Origin: Scolanthus callimorphus
Lineage: Eukaryota > Cnidaria > Anthozoa > Actiniaria > Edwardsiidae
DNA: 64,000 nt
Direction of reading: 5' to 3'
Assembly: GCA_033964015.1 (NCBI GenBank)
Contig: CM066918.1
Coordinates: 28,169,387-28,233,386, forward strand
Notes under the pieces: model-generated
The model's input: the letters and a program-made list of their open reading frames with translations, nothing else
Told to the model about the DNA's origin: nothing
Databases searched by the model: none
Made by a program: the position numbers and the translations under genes
Shown here: piece after piece, positions 54,171 to 64,000 of the stretch
Layout: every line of letters begins with the position of its first letter
How positions within the stretch are numbered: the stretch's first letter is position 1

Positions 54171-57100
54171 TTAACAGCATTTTCTACTGCTGTCATTTGG
54201 AGTTCTGTGTCTTTCCATATCTATGCCTGTTGATCGGCGCATTGACTTCAGCGCTGTAGCTGCGTCATCCAACGGAAGGCAAGTCTCTAAAATGAACTCA
54301 AACAAATCGTCGACATTTTCTCCAGTCTTTGAACTCGTCTCGAAGAACGGAACTTTTTTTAAGCTCGATAAAGGTCGGCTTTTGAGCTCATTCTGTACTT
54401 TAGCAAGTTCACTCCCTTCTTCAGTGGAAATTTCCCTTGTTTTGTCAGTAACTAAGTCTTTTTTGCACCCGACTATAACAACTAAGCAGTTGGGTTCAGC
54501 AGCTTGCAATAAGTGTAAATGACGGTCATTTAGAACTTGAAGCGAACATTTCCGATTGATGTCGTAAGCTACTATTGCTGCCGAAGCACCACGACAGTAG
54601 AACGAAGAAAGGCCGGAATACTTTTCCTCTCCTGCGGTATCCTGTCATCAAAATGAAAAGAAAATCTGGGTTAGAAATACTAAAGTTGTACATCTGGAAT
54701 TTGCCGGGTGCATCATGCTTTCATAGCATTTTCAACTTCTCATGCGGTTAAGTTTATAGCAGAAATCCATCATTCACTACAGTAGCGATAGCGAATCGAG
54801 AAAAAAAATGGCAAGTTGCAGCCAGGATGTCACCTCGCAATTTGTCTTGGAACGCATCCAAAAGAACAAGACCAAGAAGTGCGCTGATTGGCTCATTTCG
54901 GAAACCATTGCGTTGCAAATTGAAGAAACACGCTCTATCTGCACATTTGTTACGTTGCTGAGATATGATACACATACAATTTTCTTTGCAAATGGCATCA
55001 CAACAAATATTGCGTTTTATTATATAAACACCAATGAAATACCAGGTGATCTCCCGCGCGAAAACTTGATATCTTCACACGTGAAAATATCATGTTATTT
55101 TCACATGTGAAAATATCACACTTGCCTCGATTTTTAAGCTTAACTCAAATAAAATTTGAATTTGGTATTTCATTGATGTTTATATAATAAACAGAACATT
55201 ACATGACCGCTTGGAGATACGAATTTTATCTTCTCGTGTTAAAAATTTATCTCACTCGTTCGCTGCGCTCACTCGTGAGATAAATTTTCAACACTCGAAG
55301 ATAAAATTCGTATCTCCGCGCGGCCATGTAATATCCTCTATAAATCGCCTCTTGTAACATGACCTTAAACCGGCTTTTCATTAGTGAAATAAGCGGAGAC
55401 GAAGCGGAGACGTTAAAAGAGCTTACGTTTGTGTGAAAATCGTCGTTTACAGTAGCGACGTAAGCGTAAGCGGAGACGTAAGAAAAAGGAAACCTTCCGT
55501 TCTGCTTCCTTCGCGCTTACGTCTCCGTCTCCTCCGTCTCCGCTTACTTCACTGACTTCACTAGTGAAAAGCCGGCTTCACCACTGCAAAGGGCTCCCTA
55601 TAATTTAGCGACCCTGCCAAGGTTAAGATCAAGAGATTGAAAATTGTCAAAGATATTATACAAAGGATAGAATGTGAGTGGATTTTTACCGAAACAAACG
55701 TCTGTAAAAAAAGAAATCACTTTTCAGGGTGAGACTTGCCGAGACGCCGAGACCCGCGTTTCAGAATTCGAGGCCGAGACTTGTGAAAAATTTCAAAATT
55801 CGAGTCCGAGCTTTTTGGCTTCGTCTCCCGGGAAAAGTTCAAGATGACTGGCATACATTTACTGTATTTCTCCGGGACAATGGGACGAAATGTCGCCATT
55901 TCAAGGCAGCCTCCAAATTTTTTGAGTCCTGGGGTTGACGTCCCCGCATCTGATGGTATCGTGCTTTGCTTACAAGCCGGAATGATAAAATAAAAATCCG
56001 AGACTCCGAGACCGCGATAGAAAAAATACGAGACTACGATCGACGGCCGAAATTGCAAGAAAAACGAGACTCCTAGACGTGCAAAAAAAAAAAAAAACGC
56101 CGAGATTCCGCGATATTTTACCGAGACTTTCGAAATTTTACGGTACCCATCGCTACCCTTTGACCATCTTGACTTTGCCACAAATTTTACTTTGAGTTTC
56201 TCTTTCCAGTGGTGAATTTTAGATTGGAATTTCGAATTTTCAAATTGCCCCTCCTACAAAATACAGACAATCACAGAGGCGTTGTCAGCTAGTAGAACTT
56301 TTAAGCTAAATATTTATCATGAGAGACCGCCATTAATAGGGAAGCACTTCACTAGATGAATTCAGTGCAAATGGTCTATGCATTTTCTTACCCAAATTGC
56401 TACATTGTATGGACCCCACTGTTTGAGGAAGAATGAAGCACCAATTGTCTACAATCAAGAAGTAAACATATTAATATGGAAACTACGAAAGCCGAGAAGG
56501 GACATTGGATTTCAGTGTTCTTAAATACATTTCGTTGTTCTTAAAATACACTTCAGAGTTCTTATTTCGTTGTTCTTAAATTGACTTCAGAGTTCTTAAA
56601 TTTCGTTGTTCTTAAATTGACTTCAGAGTTCTTATTTCGTTGTTCTTAAATTGACTTCAGAGTTCTTAAATTTCGTTGTTCTTAAATTGACTTCAGAGTT
56701 CTTAAATTTCGTTGTTCTTAAAATGAACTTCAGTGTTGTTAATTTCAGTGTTCTTAAAATTAGGGGGGAGGGGGTCCGTTTCGTCTTCACTCCTTAGAAG
56801 ATTGATACGGCCAGTATTCTGGAGAATATTGTGGTCTGGGTATCACAATAAGATCCTTGTTCTAAAATATAACTGTTCTGATGCTCTCTGGATCCGCCAC
56901 TGTAATATATACCGATTTGGATCAATTGTTGATTAACATGTAGCTCTTCTAATTTCGGATTTAGTAATGCCACTTTGTTTAGTAGTAACGCTCATAATAG
57001 ACTAGATAGAAGAGGAAGAGCTACATGTAATTCAATGACAATTTATCCATATCGGTATATAGCCGCCCGCCAGCTTTCGGCTCGTTCGTTCGATTGTAAC

Positions 57101-59569
57101 ATGGCCGTCGTATGATTACAGTGATCATTGATATCGGAACCCCATCGGAGCATTGTGGAATTACAGTGGCGGATCCAGAGAGGGTTCCAAGGGTTGAGCA
57201 TCAGAACAGTTATTTTAGAACAGGATCTTATTGTGATACCCAGACCACAATATTCTCCAGAATACTCATGGCGGTATCAGTCTTCGAAGGAGTGAAGAAG
57301 AAACGGAACCCCCCTTAGTAAAATCCTGGATCGGGTCCTGGATCCACCACTTGGAAATCATTTTAAGAACTTGAAAATTTAAGATCTCTGAAGTTTATAA
57401 GGACGCGAAAGCTGAGATTTGGCAAAATAAAAATTATATATGAACATACTATAAGAACATAGCTCAGGCTGTAAGCTTGATGGACTTTGAGAACACTGAA
57501 ATTTAAGAACTCTGAAGTCAATTTAAGAACAACGAAATTTAAGAACTCTGAAGTCAATTTAAGAACAACGAAATAAGAACTCTGAAGTCAATTTAAGAAC
57601 AACGAAATTTGAGAACTCTGAAATCAATTTAAGAACAACGAAATAAGAACTCTGAAGTCAATTTAAGAACAACGAAATTTAAGAACTCTGAAGTCAATTT
57701 AAGAACAACGAAATAAGAACTCTGAAGTGTATTTTAAGAACAACGAAATGTATTTAAGAACACTGAAATCCAATGTCCCTTCTCGGCTTTCGTAGGAAAC
57801 AAGTAAAATAGCAGTTCAGGTCACAGCCACTGACATTGCTTCCTCCAGACAAAAAGAAAGTTACTTCATTTCACTGGGAAAAGGATTCCAGGGGGTGTGG
57901 TGTCACAATATAAAAGCATTAGTGGTGTTTGACAGGAAAAATCTAGTTCACCCCTAAGAGGTATATGTGGGTTGGCTCTTATAAATTTTGGCTCTAAGAG
58001 AAACCAAAGACAACACTACACTACAGTAACCTTGTAATGATCAATCTCAAAACCAAAGGTGTAAATGCTGAGGAGGTTTGTGGTTACCATATAAACAATT
58101 CAAGCTCAGGATCGACAAACATTTTGGGGTTTCTTTATGCGAGAACTGCTTCAGATGGCACTCCTAAATTGCACCAGGCTTCTGAAACCCCTAAAATAAG
58201 TAATAACCTACAATGGAGGACAAAAGTGTTGAGACACTTACCCTTCAATTTTACTAAGGCCAAACATGGTTCAGTCCCCTCCCTTCCCCACCCATTCAAA
58301 GTTGGTCATGGGTGGCAAAAGTTGTGCCGGGGTCCAGAGCTCGACAATGAAAAGGGAAGGGGGTGAAAACAGGATGTTTTGCCAGAGAGAGCATGCAGTC
58401 GCAGATCCAGGGGGGTTCCAAGGGTTCCCTTAAGCTTCAGAATAATATGGATATGGTAATACCCATACCGCTCATGGATGAGCTCTCCTTAATATATTGC
58501 TTATATCAGTCTTTGAAGGAGTGAAGAAGAAATGGTATCCCCCTTTTAGTAAAATCCTGGATCCGCCACTGGAGAGGTATTTTCGACATAGCAGACCAAT
58601 TGTGTGTGTGTCCCAACAACTTTGTCCACCATTGTAGGTCAAGCACCCCAACCTTTTTATTTGAGTGCCCCAGGGAAAGGATAGAAAACCAGGTATATTT
58701 TCCTATTTTGCCTATGACACTAAAACAAGGTTGTAGCTATGCCAATGGCAGCTTGGATGTGGCAATTTAAGCAGGTGAATAAAAATGTGTGTTAAATGAT
58801 AGATACCTGGGGGGACTTTCCTATTTTGGGGGTAGGGATGCTTGTCATACCTTTTAGGTGTTAAAATCAGGCCTCTGGTACATTTTAGGGGGTAAAATTA
58901 GAAAAGTGGAAATTTTTCACAGATAGGTACCTCTTAAGGGCCCTTTTTGGTACCTTTTAGGGGTTAAAGATCAAACGTTCCCAACAAGCATCCCCACCCC
59001 AAAACAGGAGAGTCCCCCCAGGGATAGATACACCAAAAGGCACTAGAGAGTCCTTACACTCAACTGATTGTCATTGAAGATCCTGTCAATGTATCTCTGT
59101 ATCAAAGAGGTCTTTCCCACGCTTGCTTCCCCAAGGATCACAACCTTCAGATCCCTGTACAAAATATCAGAGGTTTTGGTCATTAGAGCATGGAAGGGGT
59201 TAGACTGTCTTCCATTGCCTACCGATGGTTCAAACATGTCAGATATGCAAATGGGAAGCCATTAAATTGCAAGGCCTATTAGTGGCGAGTCTTGGCAATA
59301 GCATTCAACAGAAAACGTAACTACAAGAAATACTTAAAATTGAAAACTTCACTCAAAGAACAGCAAAAGTCTACAGAATGAAAGCCTTCAATTAATCAAG
59401 TTTGAACGCATAATAGTTTGCAGTCATTTTCTGTGATGCTGTCTGGCCCTTTGAGCATCACATTGCCCAAATGATGCACAAAGGACCATTCTGCTCAACT
59501 AACTTGAATCATGTTAGCTAATTTTATAGAAAAATATACTTACGCCTTTTTCTTAACTGGTTTCTCCAT
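54171..59569 (-). CDS. Rab20-like small GTPase
   Basis: Exons from high to low coordinate: 59569-59544, 59154-59058, 56448-56392 and 54641-54171; phases agree and give 216 residues. The protein starts MEKPVKKKADLKVVILGEAS. G1 is GEASVGKTS. ASFFLKQWGPYNVAIW (exon 3) closely parallels the human Rab20 segment that ends NISIW, and the double Cys ending RKCC predicts geranylgeranylation. Two catalytic or nucleotide-binding positions are unusual. G3 reads DTAGEE, with Glu where most Rabs have the catalytic Gln. G4 reads CKKD instead of NKxD. G5 is a normal ETSSK. Rab20 acts in endosome and phagosome maturation in vertebrates (family knowledge). The introns contain many MITEs, and a 1.65-kb palindrome begins 115 bp upstream of the ATG. 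A divergent cnidarian Rab close to Rab20 is the safest label. Confidence 0.82.
55199..55331. repeat. Near-perfect hairpin repeat
   Basis: TTACATGACCGC...GGAGATACGAATTTTATC is mirrored by GATAAAATTCGTATCTCC...GGCCATGTAA, with a centre of CTCACTCGTTCGCTGCGCTC. Arms are about 55 bp. It lies in the last Rab20-like intron. Confidence 0.7.
55370..55575. mobile_element. MITE with CCGGCTTTTCA termini
   Basis: CCGGCTTTTCATTAGTGAA is mirrored by TTCACTAGTGAAAAGCCGG. The interior is rich in GCGGAGACG and its complement. No clear duplication was seen. Same intron as the preceding hairpin. Confidence 0.6.
55735..56170. repeat. CCGAGAC-rich repeat
   Basis: CCGAGAC or ACGAGAC occurs more than ten times at irregular spacing. 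The block 55850-55950 in its middle is shared with 24050-24142. It lies in the last Rab20-like intron. Confidence 0.55.
56484..57794. mobile_element. Foldback element with tandem GTTCTTAAATT arms
   Basis: The ends TACGAAAGCCGAGAAGGGAC and its mirror GTCCCTTCTCGGCTTTCGTA are perfect, and GGAAAC flanks both sides (56478-56483 and 57795-57800). Each arm holds five or more tandem units of about 33-36 bp (TTTCGTTGTTCTTAAATTGA plus CTTCAGAGTTC). Two GGATCCGCCACTG-type MITE ends sit in the middle. It lies in a Rab20-like intron. Confidence 0.75.
58400..58576. mobile_element. MITE with GCGGATCCAGG-type termini
   Basis: CAGTCGCAGATCCAGG at the left faces CCTGGATCCGCCACTG at the right. Relatives lie at 56762-56904 and 57164-57353. 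It lies in a Rab20-like intron. Confidence 0.55.
58806..59022. mobile_element. hAT-like MITE with perfect 8-bp duplication
   Basis: CCTGGGGGGACTTTCCTATT is mirrored at the right with few differences (about 40 bp). GATAGATA flanks both sides (58798-58805 and 59023-59030). Internal TACCTTTTAGGGG words mark it as the same family as 48736-49105. It ends 36 bp from a Rab20-like exon (59058). Confidence 0.8.
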
Positions 59570-59684
59570 GTTGCTTAAAATAAAATTCCCATCTTGAAAG
59601 TCTGTTCAAATTAGAAAAATTTGATTTAGAACACCATCAGCTGCAAGATCAGATTCAACTCAAATTAAAAACAAATGCACTTAA

Positions 59685-61331
59685 GGTGGCTCCCGAGTAT
59701 TTATTTCAGAAATAGACCTCAACTTCTAGCGTATGTTTGACCCTGAAAAAATCTTCCGATTTAAATAATTGTTCTCACAGAGCTTAAGCAACCTCTGCAC
59801 TACCAAATGGTGTAGTTCATTTGATATATTAAGCTCGTCTGTTTGGGATATTTTAAATTTTCCAAAGGAGGTGTTTTTAGAATAATTGTTATAACTTGAA
59901 AATTCGACCGTGAATGATCTTATTACCAGCTTAACTCGCATCTATAGTAATAAGGGTTTACTCAGAGAAATGCCCAGGTCAGCTTTTCCCATGCGATTTA
60001 AGTTGTAAACGATGTAATAATTTTACCTCTAAAAATGTCTTATTCCGCTTCTGTTTAATGTGCCGAGCGCGGATATCAGAAAAGTAGGGGAGCTCTTCAG
60101 GATTATCTCGGCTTAATGTTCACTCTTAATTATATAAAAGAGAAAATAGAATCGAGTATCTACAGAAAGCGGTATTTAATAAACGAATGAGAGCAGCTTC
60201 TTGTCCAGAATGTGCTGCATTGCTATAATATTCAATTCGAGCTCGAAATAACTAAATTGCTGGAATTGTTTCATAAGTTTCTTGCGTGAGAGGTAGAGTA
60301 CAACTAACTGAGAAGACTTACCAAGTTTGGGCTCGTCTTTCCAATACTATGTTGAGAAACATTATCCAAAAGGAGTCAGTGTTTCGTTGCTCCAACACAA
60401 ACGCCAAGAAAACCCACATGTTATGAGCGCAGTGTTCTCGCCTCAGTGCACTTCGCTAAATTCTTCACGTGCGACGCTTCCTAGTCCCGAAGTAAGACAA
60501 GTTAATACCGGTAGCTGTTCCGCGATCCCGCGGGTCGAGAAAGCGTCTCACGTGAAGTATTTAGCACCATGTGCACTGAGACGAGAACGCTGAGTTCATA
60601 AACATATGGGTTTTCTTGGCATTGTGTTGGAGCGAAGAAATACTGACTACTTGTGGATAATATTTCTCAACATAGTATTGGAAAGACGAGCCCAAACTTG
60701 GTAAGTCTTCTCAGTTGGTTGTACTCAACCTCTCACGAAAGAAACTTTCGAAACAATTCCAGCAATTTAGGTATTTCGAGCTCGAATTGAATATTATAGC
60801 AACATCACATTCTGGACGAGACGTTGCTCTCATTCGTTTATTAAATATCGCTTTCTGTAGATACTCGATTCTATTTTCTCTTTTATATAATTAAGAGTGA
60901 ACATTATCCGAGATAATACTGAAGAGCTTCCCTACTTTTCTGATATCCGCGCTCGGCACATTAAACAGAAGCGGAATAAGACATTTTAGAGGTAAAATTA
61001 TTACATCGTTTACAACTTAAATCGCATGGGAAAAGCTGACCTGGGCATTTCTCTGAGTAAACCCTTATTACTATAGATGCGAGTTTAGCTGGTAATAAGA
61101 TCATTCACGGTCGAATTTTCAAGTTATAACAGTTATTCTAAAAACACCTCCTTTGGAAAATTTAAATATCCTTAACAGACGAGCGTAATATATCAAATGA
61201 ACTACACCATTTGGTAGTGCAGAGGTTGCTTAAGCTCTGTGAGAACAATTATGGAAATCGGAAGATTTTTCAGGGTCAAACATACGCTAGAAGTTGAGGT
61301 CTATTTCTGAAATAAATACTCGGGAGCCACC
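59685..61331. mobile_element. 1.65-kb near-perfect palindrome with TTAA flanks
   Basis: The arms of about 800 bp are inverted copies, starting GGTGGCTCCCGAGTATTTAT and ending with its mirror; only about 50 bp near 60484-60535 are unpaired. TTAA lies on both sides (59681-59684 and 61332-61335), the piggyBac-type target. The arms differ by scattered substitutions and small indels. No coding capacity was recognised. The left end is 115 bp upstream of the Rab20-like ATG. Confidence 0.85.
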
Positions 61332-61484
61332 TTAATAAAGAATATCCTTTTTGGGAGAGTAAAAAACTGATGTTCTTGTTGGATATCCTTTGAAGACCAT
61401 AACAAAAACTTGCTTTGTCTTATCTTAAAGGTGAAAGACTTATGATGACACTTAAGGTTCCCATTTATTGATCAGTATTTCTAG

Positions 61485-61865
61485 AGCAGATTTCATACGA
61501 CTGTGAAAAATAATGCAATACGTTCCCTGCCATGGCCACACTTTATCTGTATTTTGCTGAGCTGTGTCAAAGCATTGTGCAATTCCAGAAAAATTCCATA
61601 CCCCCACCACGGAGGAAATACACTTCAAGCAGACCCCCCCCCCCCCCCTTCTCAAGGAAAAATACAGTATTTGTATGGAAAATAATGTCTTCACCCTCTG
61701 GAAAATCAGGTACATTGACCCCTCCATCCCTCTGGGATTTCCAATTCCCTCCATGGTGGGGGGTATGGATTTTTTCTGGAATTGCACATTTGTTGATAAG
61801 AAGGCAAGGTTCTGTGCTATGACCATACTGTGCTTTTTCAGTCATACAAAATCCACTCTGGCAAT
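61485..61865. mobile_element. MITE inserted in another MITE
   Basis: The outer part shares GCAGATTTCATACGACTGTG and AGTCATACAAAATCCACTCT with 23714-23890. The inner part (about 61577-61790) has GTGCAATTCCAGAAAAATTC and its mirror, the family of 4481-4664 and 50140-50300. Confidence 0.6.
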
Positions 61866-62135
61866 AAAAACACTTTAAAGACCTGGTGACCGATGAGTGT
61901 GACAATATTGTGTTGATTGAATACAGTAAGAAATTCATATAGTTTTAGACAGCAGAATAATTGGAAATTTCAATTCCACAAGATTTAAACAGATTGAGTT
62001 CACTACTTTTGGCATTTCATAGATAAACTACAATATGTCACGCCATTGGACACAGGATCTTTAATATTTTAATCTTTTCAAACTTAAAAATGTTGATTAT
62101 GGGCTTTCAAAATGATTCCCCAGAATTGGGTTAGA

Positions 62136-62965
62136 CCCGGCATGTGCAATCGATAAAAATTGATATCAAAAAACCGATTGATAAATCGAAACCAATCGAT
62201 AATCCTTAATTAATTGATATCGATAGTATCGTATGATCGATATTAATCGATACTCACAAAATTCTTCCCAATTAAGGCTATGGATTATATCTATTTTATC
62301 GGTACCATCGATCTGTGCAAGAGAGAATAAAAATAGTGTTAACCCACAAAAGGAGTGCCCACATAATAAACTTACATTGGTATATTAGTATTGCCTTCGG
62401 TCATCGTACTTTTTATGTACATATATACCATGTATATGTTTCTAGTTGTCGCAGATTTGGCTGCAAAAACTGAAGCGGCATGAGCACTTATTCCAGACAT
62501 GTTGTTTTCATTTCACAGGAAGTGAATCTTTAGCGCACAGCAAATGCATTTTGCCGCGGTGTTTGGGCTGTGCCAGAGACTAACAGTACGTACGATGGAA
62601 AGTTTTATAATAAAATTGTGAGAACTTGGCGCAGCAATGATTTCACTACTACAAGTTAATTTAATTGTGTATGGTATTATCCATAAACATTATTCTTGAC
62701 TGCAGGAAAATAATAGCTACTACTAGTTTTGGTGGTGGCTTAGTTTTACATTTTGTTTGCACATTGGAATTAAAAAACGTTTGTTAAATCTCTCAGACTC
62801 ATCTTTAGTTCTTTTCCGATTTAATCGATCAGATTAATTGAGAAATCAATAATTATCGATTATCCTCACCATTTTTTTCTTGTCGATTGCTATCGATTAT
62901 CGATACAATTAACTAATTTTATCGATTAATATCGATTATCGATTCTATCGATTGCACACGCCGGG
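62136..62965. mobile_element. Element with ATCGAT-rich subterminal regions
   Basis: CCCGGCATGTGCAATCGATA is mirrored by TATCGATTGCACACGCCGGG. Both subterminal regions are filled with ATCGATA/TATCGAT words. The TTAGAC near both outer edges may be a decayed duplication. The interior is not coding. Confidence 0.65.
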
Positions 62966-63268
62966 GTTTTAGACACTAGAGTAAACGGTCAAAGTCTGAA
63001 TTGTTGCTAGAGCTTCCATTGTTGCGATCTGAGTTGCATGCATGACATCCATATGTACTATGGAGTATTATATCAGCTTAAATCATAGAGTTTAAAGTTA
63101 TATAAGATCATGCACTAATCGATGTTTATGGATTGTGCCACTTTGCATCATCCATTGATTCGATAATGTAGTATGATGTTCCAATCGAGTATAAACTGCA
63201 CAAACATACCTTACACCAAATACAATAGGTCCTAAAACACCTTAACAATCTGTATATTTCTAAAACAC

Positions 63269-63437
63269 CTGAGCTCATGTACCGAAAGCAAGTAGCGGAA
63301 GCAAGTAGCAAGATGGCCACAACACACAACATGGAAGTTCCGGCTCTGTTGCCGTGAGAAGTCTGGAACAACAATGACATCATCTCTCTTGGGAGACACA
63401 GGATGCCCGCCAAGAAAAGCCTTGTAGAGGAAGCCAT
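63269..63437 (-). CDS. Weak candidate first exon, hydrophobic N-terminus
   Basis: An ATG at 63437 opens MASSTRLFLAGILCLPREMM and a later hydrophobic stretch MLCVVAILLLASATC. It could end at a GTGTTT donor after 63269. I do not recognise it, and no partner exon was found before the next repeat. It may be chance. Confidence 0.18.
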
Positions 63438-63469
63438 GACGTCGGGTTCTCCCATGTAGTAAGAGTGAT

Positions 63470-63785
63470 GCGATAGGGGTGCTCGTCGGGACATCGGAAA
63501 ATATACCCTAAAAAATACCAGGACATAAAAAATCAACCCCCTAAAAATACCCCCTAAAAAATATCAACAATAAACCTTTTTTGTTATTGTTTCATCTCAA
63601 AACAAGCTTATTTTAGAGTTATAAATGAATAAAGAAAGAGAGAAAACGTTTTGCTTGGTTTGTGACCCTTTCATTCGTTTGCGTGCCCCTAAAAAATACC
63701 ATTTATTAGTGAAAGCCACACTGTTTCTTCGATAACCCCTAAAAAATACCCGAGAGTCGATTTTGACCCCTAAAAAATGACGAGA
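63470..63785. repeat. CCCCTAAAAAATACC repeats
   Basis: Six or more CCCCTAAAAAATACC-like words occur, starting next to GGGGTGCTCGTCGGGAC, the signature also seen at 150-260 and 49060. Probably a diverged member of the TTTTAGGGGT hAT-like family. Confidence 0.55.
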
Positions 63786-64000
63786 AGAAGGCGCGAAGGT
63801 TTCTGGAATGTGAATAAGGGCTTCAACAGCCTTCAGTTATATTGAATAAACATTGGTCTACCATTTTTACATGAACACTACCCCCATACTTCATGCACCC
63901 TAAACTTTGAGGCTTTTCGCTGACCCTAAAACTCACCCCATCCACTTGGTGGTACCCAAACTCAAAAAAGTGAACTCTGCAGGCTACACAACACTGGAAT

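Larger units (their letters stand above)
61332..64000. other. Right flank, repeats and one weak exon
   Basis: It contains nested MITEs (61485-61865), an ATCGAT-rich element (62136-62965), a CCCCTAAAAAATACC repeat (63470-63785) and one weak candidate exon (63269-63437). No recognisable gene was found. Confidence 0.5.

Noticed and set aside
61452..61938. Five overlapping open frames of 60-124 codons
   Set aside because: They fall wholly within nested palindromic MITEs and have no protein-like conservation.

Overview
The window looks like nuclear DNA of a cnidarian, most likely an anthozoan such as a stony coral (inference). Genes are animal-type, split into many small GT-AG exons, AT-rich outside the exons, and set in a dense background of small inverted-repeat DNA elements. 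No bacterial, viral or organellar gene organisation is visible, and no CRISPR array or rRNA was found.

Seven protein-coding genes can be rebuilt. In order they are: a WDR4/Trm82-type tRNA methyltransferase subunit (minus, coding span 1468-9635, 10 exons); a Rab8-type GTPase (minus, 14298-19959, 8 exons, intact); a single-exon complexin with a CaaX box (minus, 21518-21910); a TBC-domain Rab-GAP of the TBC1D15/16/17 (Gyp7) type (plus, 23352-31776, 10 exons); a single-exon somatomedin-B/class B seven-helix receptor (minus, 33238-35859); the axonemal dynein assembly factor DNAAF1/LRRC50 (minus, 43022-51657, 14 exons, intact); and a Rab20-like GTPase (minus, 54171-59569, 4 exons). Two further first-exon candidates (37344-37436 plus, 63269-63437 minus) are weak.

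Four of the seven genes concern membrane traffic: two Rabs, a Rab-GAP and a SNARE regulator. Neighbouring position does not prove that they work together. WDR4 and the TBC gene carry single-base frame breaks at short homopolymers. Rab8, DNAAF1, the receptor and the Rab20-like gene read cleanly, so the breaks are either local assembly errors or real lesions.

Most of the remaining sequence is mobile-element debris. Many copies can be delimited exactly because terminal inverted repeats and target-site duplications are visible: 8-bp (hAT-like), 9-10-bp (Mutator/Foldback-like), TTA/TAA (PIF/Harbinger-like) and TTAA (piggyBac-like). Some are nested, which gives a relative order of insertion. There are also a tRNA-derived SINE, two LINE 3' fragments, a 0.66-kb minisatellite with a 74-bp higher-order period, and a 1.65-kb near-perfect palindrome directly upstream of the Rab20-like gene. 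The DNAAF1 promoter region carries two RFX-like half sites 21 bp apart. I found no convincing new multi-gene system; the leads worth following are listed in the findings.
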